From Geosiphon pyriformis (lineage: Eukaryota > Glomeromycota > Glomeromycetes > Archaeosporales > Geosiphonaceae): a DNA stretch of 64,000 nt. The notes under the pieces are model-generated. The model saw only the letters and a program-made list of their open reading frames with translations, made no database searches and was not told the origin of the DNA. Position 1 is the stretch's first letter, and every line of letters begins with the position of its first letter. The position numbers were made by a program, and so were the translations under genes. Shown here piece after piece: positions 26,592 through 37,076 of this stretch. The stretch lies in the NCBI GenBank assembly GCA_016748015.1, contig JAAOMT010000226.1:354604-418603 (forward strand), read 5' to 3'.

Positions 26592-27623
26592 ATGAGTTTT
26601 AACGAAAAAAGTGATCAAGGTAGCCCTACAACTGAAGAACCTCACCTCATTAAAGGAAATCCTCAAGCCCAACAACCTTTTTATATTCTAACAAACTCTC
26701 AACCACAGCAAATTCAAGGAAATCCTCAAGCCCAACAACCTTTTTATATTCTAACAAACTCTCAACCACAGCAAATTCAAGGAAACTTTCAACCACAGCA
26801 AACTCAAGAAAACTTTCAATCACAGCAAACTCAAGAAAACTTTCAATCACAGCAAACTCAAGAAAACTTCCAACCACAGCAGACTCAAGGAAACTCTCAA
26901 CCACAGCAAACTCAAGGAAACTCTCAACCACAGCAAATTCAAGGAAACTTTCAATCACAGCAAACTCAAGGAAACTTCCAACCACAGCAGACTCAAGGAA
27001 ACTCTCAACCACAGCAAACTCAAGGAAACTCTCAACCACAGCAAATTCAAGGAAACTTTCAATCACAGCAAACTCAAGGAAACTTCCAACCACAGCAGAC
27101 TCAAGGAAACTCTCAACCACAGCAAACTCAAGGAAACTCTCAACCACAGCAAATTCAAGGAAACTTTCAATCACAGCAAACTCAAGGAAACTTCCAACCA
27201 CAGCAGACTCAAGGAAACTCTCAACCACAGCAAACTCAAGGAAACTCTCAACCACAGCAAATTCAAGGAAACTTTCAATCACAGCAAACTCAAGGAAACT
27301 TCCAACCACAGCAAATTCAAGAAAACTCTCAACCACAGCAAACTCAAGGTCAACACCTAAAGGAAAAATGGGAATTTGCTACTGCAGTGATAAAATTTTT
27401 CACGTAAGAATTTATGAAAAATATTTCAGTTTGTTAATAGAAAGAAAAAACACATTTTTTATCTTTTAAACCTTTAAATTTTTGATTCAAAAGTCAATGT
27501 TGCTCTTGCCTGGAAAATAATGAAAAATTCCAAGCAAAGAAGGAAGAGTTAGATTCAAAAATAAAAGAAGCATCTAATAAATATCAGGAAACTACACAAA
27601 TGAATATTCTCCCCACCCAATAA
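26592..27623 (+). CDS. Gln/Asn-rich tandem-repeat protein (2 exons)
   Basis: Exon 1 starts at ATG 26592. If read through, a stop follows at 27405, directly after a GTAAGA donor at 27404. Splicing 27404-27493 (90 bases) joins exon 2 (27494-27623) and gives about 313 residues. Residues 1-21 are a short acidic lead. Residues 22-63 hold two copies of a 21-residue unit containing QAQQPFYILTNSQPQQ. Residues 64-252 are 21 nonapeptides of consensus G-N-[FS]-Q-[PS]-Q-Q-[TI]-Q. The tail (LKEKWEFATAVIKFF, then Cys-Cys-x-Cys and a Lys/Glu helix) is unique. The repeat part is probably disordered and Gln-rich, possibly aggregation-prone. No enzyme domain is seen; function unknown. The 3' end is uncertain because coding-like sequence (QEFLFHNEQILQKISE near 27740-27805) lies downstream and might be another exon. 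Confidence 0.6.
26781..27347. repeat. Nested coding minisatellite: 27-base unit in 108-base higher-order repeat
   Basis: Twenty-one in-frame 27-base units. Four-unit blocks of 108 bases (FQS, FQP, SQP-T, SQP-I types) recur about four times almost unchanged. The minus strand is also open across the array, a consequence of periodicity. Confidence 0.95.
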
Positions 27624-28533
27624 CTTTTCATCCTTTCAGATTTTATAAATTTATTAAGGACAAAAGAATTATTGCTTAAAGATCGCAGCTTTATCCCCAT
27701 TATATCGAGGCACATTTTAATTTTCACCTTTAAATACAGCACAGGAATTTCTCTTTCACAATGAGCAAATTTTACAGAAAATCAGTGAAATGGATCTAAC
27801 AAGGAACTGACCGATGAGGATTCAAAGTAAAAAACTTTGATAAAGATGGAATACAGAAAGTTCACTTAAAATAGTATAAATCTAATTGAATATATATATA
27901 TCACATATAAATGTTACATAATTATCAAGTTTTTTAATACCCACCCTGAAACTTTTGTTTATAGAAAAATCAATTTGTATTGATGTCTTGCATCCTAAAT
28001 ATTTAAACCATTATAAAAACTCATTTTTCAAGAAATTATTAATTAATACGATCAACGGAATGGGTCACTCCTTGTGCTGCGCATTTTCAATTTCTTTGCC
28101 ATTCAAACTATTTCCGGCTCACAATATACCCAAATATTTGGAATTTTAATAATTATGACCCTAACTGTTGCGAAAAGCCACGTTTTTTAAATACTCTTTA
28201 TCGATTGGTTACATTATCAGAACGGATAAACCATTAATATATTAAAATTTGTTGCTTTGAAAAACTCAATTTAAATCTTTTTGACCAATTTTAAAAATAT
28301 ACGAGCAATTTTTTAAACAACAAACGAAATTTAAAATATAATTTGATTAAGAAAAAAGCTATATCTAATATAGAATTAAGACAATATAATTGTTTTGTTC
28401 AGGGGAGAAAAAATTAAAATGAAAATAAAAGACTATCGTGATTAATTATTAATTCGGTTTCAATTAATTTGGAATAATATATATATATATATATATATGT
28501 ATAATTTTAATTATTCCTCAGTTTATCCCCAAT
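27624..28533. other. AT-rich intergenic DNA, possible exon scraps
   Basis: A coding-like scrap near 27740-27805 (+) may belong to the repeat-protein gene. The 64-residue frame at 27955-28149 begins with TTG and is unassigned. TA repeat at 28478-28498. Confidence 0.4.
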
Positions 28534-28824
28534 TCAATCACAAATTATTTCAAAAGCACTCTTTAAATACTGAATTTCAAACCCTAGAGCACCAACCGAA
28601 GCCATAATTAAGATAAACTTTAAAGGTTTATTGTTTTTTAAAATCTCCGGGTTTCTTTGCATTATATGCATTGATTTTAATTTCTTCGACATATACCCGT
28701 TCATTATTGAGAGTGGTATTTGTTTTCTCGATGATGACAACCCAAGCCTCATTGTAAAAGCGTTATTCGATGTGAAAGTTGACAATTTTGAATGATGTTC
28801 TACAAGTTCAAAGATAATTAGTAT
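28534..28824 (-). CDS. Possible terminal exon of an unknown gene
   Basis: A 96-residue open stretch ends at TGA 28534-28536. It begins just after a plausible 3' splice site (pyrimidine-rich stretch then AACAG at about 28829-28825). The reading starts ILIIFELVEHHSKLSTFTS and contains few low-complexity residues, unlike neighbouring chance frames. No family recognised and upstream exons were not found; a short MPKSLMITDS reading with ATG at about 29291, divergent from REV7, is one candidate start. Partial at best. Confidence 0.35.
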   Translation of the reverse strand: MLIIFELVEHHSKLSTFTSNNAFTMRLGLSSSRKQIPLSIMNGYMSKKLKSMHIMQRNPEILKNNKPLKFILIMASVGALGFEIQYLKSAFEIICD

Positions 28825-28929
28825 CTGTTATAGAATAAAGAAGCAAATAGAATATAATATGAACCCTTAAAATCCCCTAAATGTGACTAAAGCTTTTTAT
28901 TAAAGCTGGGGATTTATAATTATTTTAGA

Positions 28930-29032
28930 TCAAAATAAACGAAACTCAATCAGGAAATCAAAGGCGCGGAAGCTCCAGAGCAAATAGATCTCGTAAAGCG
29001 CTTCAGTTCCTAGTTAACTGTTCAAAATTTCA
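28930..29032. other. Relatively GC-rich island between genes
   Basis: Contains AAGGCGCGGAAGCTCCAGAG and GTAAAGCGC in otherwise AT-rich DNA. It could be an exon or a dispersed short repeat; a tRNA was considered but no acceptor/B-box pattern fits. Confidence 0.35.
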
Positions 29033-29311
29033 AGCTGTGACCTTTTTTTAATCGCTTCTATAAAAGATTGATTGTGAGGTATACATTTTATCCTTAAACA
29101 AAATCAAATAGGTTTTATAATGAGAAGAAAAGGTACAAAGAGGTTGAAATGACGCACATTTTTGCTGCAGATAAACTTTGATCTGTAAGAGGACAGTCAG
29201 TTGGTTTGATGAGATAAAGGCAATTCGACGATCATAAATTTATCTATTTGTGACACCTGAATCTGTGATCATCAAACTTTTAGGCATCTTTGGAGTAAAA
29301 AATTTAATTAC

Positions 29312-30743
29312 ATGTCGCAATCCCATAGAAAACAAGTGTTGTTATCGTATAAAGGTGAGATTTAATATTCAAATATGTTTTTGTAATTTATGTTTGGAGA
29401 AATGAAAATTCAGGTTCAGCAACAAGAAATTTAAATCATCAAGGTTTTTTGGGAAGCTTTATATTTTGATTCTTTTTTCTAACACACACACACACATCAT
29501 CTTATGTTTCTTTGGTGAAAAATATAGCAAATGTGGACATTTTTTGCGAATTTTGTAAGAAGAATATTTCTATATATTTATTCGATTTTAGAATATCTTC
29601 AATCCTACACAAAATAGCAGTTGAGATTTTATTAGTGATTAATATTTTTAGTAGAGGTTGCAATCCATTTCATCCTCTATGTCCGTGGCGTTTATCCAGC
29701 GAGTAAGTTTATCCACCTCACATCAGAGTACTTGCATACCAAAAATTGATTGATTCAACTATTTCTCCTAATACAGATTTATTCGTGTTACGCAAGAAGT
29801 ATGATGTGCCCGTTCACATGAGTAGGCATCCACATTTAACCAAGTATATTCTTGAACTGGTACTATCATGTAAGGCTGAACTCGAGGAGGTACTAATCGT
29901 CTCATTAAAAGTGACTGGTAACAAAATATAAATTAACACAACCCGACTCGATAAATTCTCACTTTCGCAGGGTACACTTGAGAAAGCAGCGCTGATTATT
30001 GTTAATCCGAATGAAGGAAACAAACCTATAGAAAGATGGGTGTTTGAAGTGGACAAGCTTGTCATGTTTCCAGATAATCTTGCTGACGCAAGGTACTTTT
30101 GTTTAGATATCACTATGCTTTTCCAATTATAGCACAATTAAAAAGATTATATTAATAGGGTTGAAGGCGCAATATCTTTATTTGACCTTGAACAGCATCT
30201 GCGTGGATTTTTTAGGAAAATTAGTGTATCTGATGCTATTTTAACGCCAAATCCAGAAGGTTTGGTTATACATGACTTTGAGCTTCATTTTTCAAGAAGA
30301 ATTTGGTCTTAAAAATTTCCTTCATACAGGATGCACCTTCAAATTTGTGATGGCGCTCAAAGATGGATCAAAGCCTGCATCTTTGGAGGTAAAAACAAAA
30401 AAAAATTATTTGTACACCCTTCATTAAAAAAAATTAATCAAAATGCACAAAAATTTGCGCATCCTTTTTTTAGAATGATTGCCCATGGGTTCCAGCTGAG
30501 CCATCAGAAAAATATCGAGCAATCCACCATCCAAAAATTGTTCCTATCAAATCGGTAGATACTGGATTGTTCAAGGTTTAAAAAATTGTGTTTTAAGATT
30601 CCTTGATTTGGAACTTTGACTACTTTACTAAAAAAAAATTACAAATTCGATAGTTACAATTATTCGTCCAACAGAATCAGGAAAAAGTCGAACCATCAAA
30701 GGATAGCTCAAATATACGCCAAAAACAACCGTTACGTGATTGA
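29312..30743 (+). CDS. rev7: REV7/MAD2L2-like HORMA-domain protein (9 exons)
   Basis: My model joins 29312-29354, 29528-29554, 29652-29702, 29777-29889, 29971-30092, 30159-30259, 30330-30388, 30474-30575 and 30675-30743, giving 228 residues. All introns are GT..AG (66-173 bases). Recognition rests on FCEFLEVAIHFILYVRGVYP near the N terminus, RKKYDVPVHMSRHP, then WVFEVDKL, FDLEQHLRGFFRKI and CPWVPA near the C terminus, in the order found in REV7 (human 211 residues). By family it is the HORMA adaptor of DNA polymerase zeta, closing its safety-belt loop around REV3 to allow translesion synthesis in the nucleus. Exon 2 is only 27 bases. Two donors are weak (GTTTGG, GTTTAA). If the last intron were retained, the protein would stop just after exon 8. 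REV3 is not in the window. Confidence 0.93.
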
Positions 30744-32230
30744 TACGAAAATTGTTTGATATATTGTGTAGCTAACAATTAACGATTATGTTTTGGCGTA
30801 ATTTTTACAAAGGCACTTTTAATGGTGTAACTAAAAAAAGTGATCAGCAGACTTATAATCTATTAGTTTGCAACCACGTTTTCCCAAAGTTCACGGCAAT
30901 GAGTTTTGATTGATGTTATAGACAAAGCGTTTAAAACTTGATTCTGAGCGTTTACACCTTTAAGTTTTCACATAACATGCACTGCTACATTTTTACTGAT
31001 TGAGCTAAACCTTACATAGAGAAACCTCCAGTTGAGGGAGTCCTGAGCGCAAGATCTTGGAAAAAAATCCCGTTTCCCTATTTTTTGAAGCTCTTTGTAA
31101 CTTGGAATAGAAGTTTCAGATCTTCACTGCTGGTGATGTCATACTTATTTGTGATCGGCAAATTTTCAAATGTAAAACAGAAAGTAAATTTTGCAAATAG
31201 TCCAAAGTCATTTTTTTTCCCCATGTTTTTTTGCTTTGAAAAAAATCTATTATGTTACTTAAAAAGTTCGAACATCAAAATAAAAGCATGAATTCACCCT
31301 CTAGCTCTTATTATGTCTACATAAGTTCCTTATAGGTGATGTTTAAAAAATTGCGCCCAAAATTCCTTATTATTAAAATTTGCTGCTTGTAAATAAGTCT
31401 CACTGTTAATTTATTTTATCCCAGTTTGAATTTGATATAATTATAAAAAGACATTTAGTAAAATTATGAAATAATATAATGATTTCATTTAACTGTAAAT
31501 TTTTTAATATATACCTCTAATGTTCAGAGCCGTTTTTATTATGATGGATAAATAATTCTAAAAAATCAAATAAATGTTAAAGTTATTTGGAAACAGAAAA
31601 CGAGTAATAGTGTTTTTTGAAAAAGAGATAAAATTTTAAAGTTAGATCCATTATTGAGATATTGCCAAAAAAACCTTTTATATAAATATATTAATATATA
31701 TCTTGTATACTATCATCATGTAAAATATGAATACTCGCAACCCTATTTCCTGTGTGAACGAAATTTTAAAATTTTCCCTCTTGAATTTTTCTGAATTAGG
31801 GCTCATTTGAAAAATGTAAAAATCCTTCTTATTTCTTAAAAAAAGTATTAAAGGTTTTTTATTCTTGGGGTAGAGTTTCCTAACTCAGATTTTAGTAGAC
31901 TTTGAATTTTATAAATTATGGATAGGGATTCCTGAAAGTCGTGTAAAATCAAAAATAATTGATTTTGAAATAAAATTTTGAGAATAAGAAATTTTGTTAT
32001 CTATTTTCAGCACTTATTTTTGGGTATTGAAGCTTCGAAATATTGTAAGTTGGATATCTAAGAGCTTTAATATTTCATTTCAATATCCAAGAAATTTTCT
32101 ATACTTCTAGAACAAAAGTATATTCCCCAAGAAAAAATTTTATGATTGGCAGAACGATGATATTTTTTAGTATTTTATTTACTAATTCAAATTATTTACT
32201 TAAAATTGGACCAAGATTTACATTACAGTA
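30744..32230. other. AT-rich intergenic DNA
   Basis: A 68-residue frame at 31085-31291 begins with TTG and has no recognisable content. Nothing else is supported. Confidence 0.5.
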
Positions 32231-32640
32231 AAACAAATTAAAATATAAAGTATTAAATTATCTAAAAATATGTTAATAGAACGATTAAATTGGGAAATAA
32301 TAAAAGCAAAAATATTCGATTAATTTTAACGTGACTATGTAAACAGTTTAAACTTGACTTTCACTAATTTTTAATAAAGTTCCTATTCGGCTCTTCCACC
32401 GATATGATTCTCCACAGATTTCAGTTTTAGTCAGAGTATTACTCGTCAACTGAATCATCAACCCCTGAAGAGTTCACATAATCGAGCATTGACCGGTACC
32501 ACTACCATCGTCTGGATCACCGGTTGGTCCTTTAATAGACCCGTTTCCAGGAGCGATAATTGAGAGAGGATTGAAGGAGGATTGAGAGTTTGTTGTTGGT
32601 TGCATTTTTCTTCAAGTTATTTGATTTAATTTGAATATGA
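32231..32640. repeat. Left arm of inverted duplication carrying a CaaX-peptide gene
   Basis: 32231-32605 is the reverse complement of 34939-35313 over 375 bases with two differences that I can find. Similarity continues, weaker, to about 32640 and then meets the adapter-like 19-mer. The outer edge (AAACAAATTAAAATAT) is abrupt. Confidence 0.93.
32474..32605 (-). CDS. CaaX-terminated 43-residue peptide precursor, copy 1
   Basis: ATG at 32605, TGA at 32474-32476. The protein is identical to that of the plus-strand copy at 34939-35070. The only base difference within the gene is a silent GAT/GAC at Asp30. It ends in C-S-I-M, a classical CaaX box; Met at X favours farnesylation. The upstream DNA is broken by a Tn5 mosaic-end 19-mer only 45 bases before the ATG, so its promoter, including the TATAAAA box seen for the other copies, is not represented. 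It may be a genuine paralogue or partly an assembly product. Confidence 0.6.
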   Translation of the reverse strand: MQPTTNSQSSFNPLSIIAPGNGSIKGPTGDPDDGSGTGQCSIM

Positions 32641-32650
32641 TGGTTTTTTC

Positions 32651-32669
32651 CTGTCTCTTATACACATCT
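32651..32669. other. Exact Tn5/Nextera mosaic-end sequence (sequencing adapter remnant)
   Basis: CTGTCTCTTATACACATCT is the complete 19-base Tn5 mosaic end used in transposase-based libraries. A chance exact match in 64 kb is very unlikely. It marks a probable chimeric or collapsed join in the assembly. Confidence 0.95.
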
Positions 32670-32760
32670 TCAATTGAATGGTTAAAGGATAATTATTTGC
32701 GTTATTATGCATAGTCGATAAAAATGTAAATTTTTATTCATCAATTCCTTACTAAGCACG
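32670..32760. repeat. Second, shorter segment of the inverted duplication (left)
   Basis: TCAATTGAATGGTTAAAGGA and the following roughly 70 bases match the reverse complement of 34275-34365 almost perfectly before fading out. On the right side about 570 bases separate this segment from the gene; on the left only the adapter-marked join does. Confidence 0.9.
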
Positions 32761-34264
32761 ATACTTTTTCTTGGAAATTTTCTAGATTAAAAAAAGATAT
32801 GCTAAAATTGCCATTTTTAGAAATCACTTGATTTAGTATAAATTTTTACTTGTGATTTTTCTCATTTTTCTAGCTATTATAGATCAATAAAGTTATATTT
32901 TTCTGATATTGAGTCGAAATGGAAAGAATTTGAATATTTCATCTAATAGAATTTTATAATTAGAAAAGTCTTCATTTCACTTAGTCAAGTGTGATCTCAA
33001 CAATTCTGGATCTGAATCTTACTAAATAAATCTTTGAGCTTTAATTTATGGAGTGGTACATTTAAATGAATTGTCTTTTGTCGCGAAACCTAGAGATAGT
33101 AACTGTCCCAGTTTGGGTGGTCACGTCACTAGCAAGTTTAACATTTTATTTAGGAATAATTTTATTATGAAAATTTATGAAGCTAAACCCTAAAGTAAAA
33201 TTCAATGTCTTGGCAGTAAGAAACGTTTAAATAACCAAAAAAAATTGTAATTTTTTGATATGAAGTAACGATTAACTCAAATTGACTTTAATGACTTCAG
33301 TTCATTGAAAATTTTATTAAAATATCCCTTTTTTTAATTTTATTCGATCTCAAGAATAAAAAATTAGAACAATTCAGCTCTCAAATAGTTTGAAATTATT
33401 CATTTAATTTTTTTTGCTAAAAAACTAGGTCTTAATTATGAATTCAATTAAACGAATGAAAAATTATTTATACAATTTTCAATCAAGAATAGAAAAAAAT
33501 GTAGTTGAAATTTCTCAAAAATAAAAACTTATACATGAAATGAAACAAGATTCGATTTATGAAAGTTGATTGTTTAGTGTAAAACCTGTGCTCTTTAAAA
33601 GATTCATTGAGAACAATCATTGAGTGATTGTTACTATTTTGCATTTTGAGAGAACTATTTCATATTTCTCTCTCGGCATTTCTTGAAATAAAATTTTACG
33701 ACCTCAATTCTTTCAAGTATTATTGAAAAGAACAATGTTAAATCCGACTATACAATCTCGAACTCAGAATGTAATAATTTAAAAACGGATAATAAGCCAC
33801 TATCAAATTTTAAAATACATGAATAGGTTTCCAGTCAGAAACATTAAATAACAAGGTAATTGTATCATCATGCAGTTGGTGAACTTGGTATTATTTATTC
33901 TATTGAAATATACTAAAACTTATGTTTGAATTTTCTTAGCTGCCCTTTTGGTTTTTGGAATAACATTTTCAATGTTTAAATTTTCTAAAAGAAAAGCAGT
34001 TGAATTATTACTCAAGTTAATCTCTCCTTGAAAATAATATTAAATCTAAAAATTTGTGGCTCTTCAAAGTAAGAAATATGAAATTTTTGTAGCACAGGGA
34101 CCAGATGATGCAACTAATACAAGATAGTTAGTACAATATTTTGGAGCTAGAAAGGTTGGAAAAAGGAATTTTATTAACATCAAAATTCAAGATAAGATTT
34201 AAAGATATCTAATTGTCTTCTCGCTGTGTTTGATATTATGGATGGGAACTTGGAATTATTATTG
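32761..34264. other. AT-rich spacer inside the inverted duplication
   Basis: No open frame or motif was recognised. Confidence 0.5.
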
Positions 34265-34274
34265 TTCTGAGTCG

Positions 34275-34366
34275 TCTAGCAAGGAATTGATTAATAAAAA
34301 TTTACATTTTTATCGACTATGCATAATAACGCAAATAATTATCCTTTAACCATTCAATTGAGTTTT
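34275..34366. repeat. Second segment of the inverted duplication (right)
   Basis: Reverse complement of 32670-32760. Confidence 0.9.
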
Positions 34367-34815
34367 TAAACTTGAAGAATAAAGTTTGATATTTATTTTA
34401 CTATAAAAATTCTTAATTAGCTGCAAAATATATTGCTTTGGCTTAGGACTTTAAAGTTATAAAGAAATTTGTGATAATCAACATTTTAAAGTAACGCTAA
34501 CTAGCATTGTTTATAGAATACAGGTATTTTTGGTCATATTGTTTAGAGAAACCTGTTTATTCGATTATAAATTCAATCACTTGCATTTAATAAACTGTAA
34601 TAACTGTGATCTATCACCTTATATGGTTGAATAACCACATTGTTATAAAGATATTTAGGACATTGTTAGCATAGCTTAACAATGTGCGATTATACTAATG
34701 TGACTAGCCTGAACAATAGATTTTAAAATTAAAATTTTATCATTCTTATTTATTAATATTGTTTTAAATGATAAATGGTGAGAAAAGTTAAAATTAAATT
34801 TATGGTTTTTTTTTC

Positions 34816-34822
34816 TATAAAA
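34816..34822 (+). promoter_or_regulatory. Probable TATA box of the plus-strand CaaX-peptide gene
   Basis: TATAAAA 123 bases before the ATG, preceded by T-rich TTTTC. The diverged third family member has TTTCTATAAAA 152 bases before its ATG. Confidence 0.5.
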
Positions 34823-34899
34823 CGAGATGTACCTTTCCGATATTTTCTTTAATCCAAGTAAATTGATTAAAAAAAGGAGAAAGTAAAATCACAAATACA

Positions 34900-35313
34900 A
34901 CTCTTAACTTTGAAACTAAATCAAATAAATTAAAGAAAATGCAACCAACAACAAACTCTCAATCCTCCTTCAATCCTCTCTCAATTATCGCTCCTGGAAA
35001 CGGGTCTATTAAAGGACCAACCGGTGACCCAGACGATGGTAGTGGTACCGGTCAATGCTCGATTATGTGAACTCTTCAGGGGTTGATGATTCAGTTGACG
35101 AGTAATACTCTGACTAAAACTGAAATCTGTGGAGAATCATATCGGTGGAAGAGCCGAATAGGAACTTTATTAAAAATTAGTGAAAGTCAAGTTTAAACTG
35201 TTTACATAGTCACGTTAAAATTAATCGAATATTTTTGCTTTTATTATTTTCCAATTTAATCGTTCTATTAACATATTTTTAGATAATTTAATACTTTATA
35301 TTTTAATTTGTTT
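34900..35313. repeat. Right arm of inverted duplication
   Basis: Near-identical inverted copy of 32231-32640. Orientation places the two peptide genes head to head about 2.3 kb apart. Confidence 0.93.
34939..35070 (+). CDS. CaaX-terminated 43-residue peptide precursor, copy 2 (pheromone-like candidate)
   Basis: ATG at 34939, TGA at 35068-35070. The N-terminal part (residues 1-23) is rich in Ser, Thr, Asn and Gln, followed by Gly/Asp-rich residues and the C terminus GSGTGQCSIM. Cys40-Ser-Ile-Met is a CaaX box predicted to be farnesylated, cleaved and carboxymethylated at a membrane. Length, polar pro-region and terminal CaaX match the architecture of fungal a-factor-type lipopeptide mating pheromone precursors; that function is inference. 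No receptor, CaaX protease or exporter is nearby. Support for a real gene comes from the near-identical inverted copy with only a silent change, the related copy at 37077-37238, higher GC than flanks, and a TATA box at a suitable distance. It could instead be a small prenylated protein of another kind. Confidence 0.75.
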   Translation: MQPTTNSQSSFNPLSIIAPGNGSIKGPTGDPDDGSGTGQCSIM

Positions 35314-36924
35314 CTTATAATGCAATTTTTTTGTGCTCACAGGCCATTGGAACTAAAATTTTATACCTAAAATAAAATGGATTACTTAACTGATTTTTCA
35401 TCTGTAAGTTTTTGTGCTTAAATATACACAAAAAACGGCATCATTTATTCTGATTTTGAGTTTCAGCTTAAAATAATAAAAAGATAATTGGAAAAACCTG
35501 ATTGCAAACACTAATAATTGACCAGATATCTATATTTGGGATTATTTACTTTATTACTATAATTATTTTAAAAAATAAATTTTTAATGCGAAGAACTGAG
35601 TTATAATTATAATAATATTTAAGACACTTTTTTATCTAATAGCCAAGTAAAAATCTCAATATACTTTCAAGTACTTTGGTGAAAGATAAAAAATAATCTT
35701 ATGAAATTTCAAGTTGCGACTAATTTCTCTAAGTTGGATACCAAACACCGAAATGTTGGTTATATGCATATATGAGACTAATTGTACTTTGAAAGACAAT
35801 TGATTGGTTTTTAGATCAAACTATTAACGAAGGAATTTCCAATTTCTGAAACCTTTTTGTCTTGGGAGACTAATAATGAAAATCATGTTTTAGCCTCAAT
35901 TTTATGAATGAGCCAAGTGAACACCAATTATGATTTAACTTAAATTATACCATAAAATGAATGTTTCACTTTTTGAACTTTTTTAATTTTTTTTAGGCTA
36001 AAATGTTTATCGCAACAAAAAATTTATACCCCTTTGAATAATTCAAAATTTTCACAAATTTCTAACTTTGTCAAATTTTGCAAGATACTAAATTCCTCAT
36101 CCTATGCGGTCTAAATTAAGAAAATTTTATTTGATTATTTTATTTAAAATGTTTAAATTTAACTACACTTATAATTCTAAATTCCCATTCCCAAACAACA
36201 ATCATGCAATATTAGAGACAGTTCATTATCCAAAGAATCCAAAAATTTATATTGGTCAATTATAAATTAAAAAATAAATTGATTTATTATATAAATTCTA
36301 AAATTTATATATCTGAACCGGGAAGTTTTCTCAATGCTGGAAAATTTGACTAACATTGTCAAGGACAATGATTAAATATTCGTTTGGGGGTTTGTTGGCG
36401 ATCGCATTTTTTAAGTTGAATATTGTCTTTTTTTGATATAAACAAATGGTGATAATATATAAAATTCTAATTTTCAACGATTCAAAGGTTTAAATATTCA
36501 TCTTATGATCAGAAATGGTGATTCTAAAGAACAATAGTTAGTTCGACTAACTCTATCTGCTAATAAATGTATGACAATATTGAATGACCCAAAAACAAGC
36601 TTTTAATTGCTATCATTCTCTTTTCTTTGAAATATTATTTATAAATATTCAAGTTTAATTGATTCTTTTCTATTGAACATGTATTTTTTAAGAATAAAGC
36701 GAGTCATTTTAGCTTGAAAAAAGATTGTTTAGAATGTTAAAAAAAAATTTCATTTAGATAATATCACAATAAAGTTTTTAAAAAAAATAGAATTTTGTTG
36801 GTTCCACTCATTGTTTATTAATGAATTCGATAACTATTTCCTATTGTTTGAATTAAAATGTATTCTCTAAACCAAATTTGATTAATATTATTTATTTCTT
36901 GTAAATACTTAATAAAAATTTTTC
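35314..36924. other. AT-rich intergenic DNA
   Basis: Nothing recognised on either strand. Confidence 0.5.
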
Positions 36925-36931
36925 TATAAAA
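36925..36931 (+). promoter_or_regulatory. Probable TATA box of the third peptide gene
   Basis: TTTCTATAAAA, sharing its upstream TTTTC context with the box at 34816. Confidence 0.45.
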
Positions 36932-37076
36932 ACCCCTTTTTTACACCGAAAAATTGAATTCTACATTCAAACCTTAGCTCAATCAAAAATCCTATTTTAA
37001 TTGATACTAAATCAATTTCTTGAGAGCCCATTTAAATCATCTTTAAATTACTCAAAATTATTTAAATAAAATAAAA

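Noticed and set aside
26650-27336. 228-residue minus-strand open frame
   Set aside because: It is the complement of the 27-base repeat array; a period divisible by three with no stop complement keeps it open. No unique sequence or promoter supports it.
28930-29032. tRNA gene or tRNA-derived SINE
   Set aside because: No cloverleaf could be drawn and the nearest B-box-like string (GTTCAAAATTTC) lacks the expected match.
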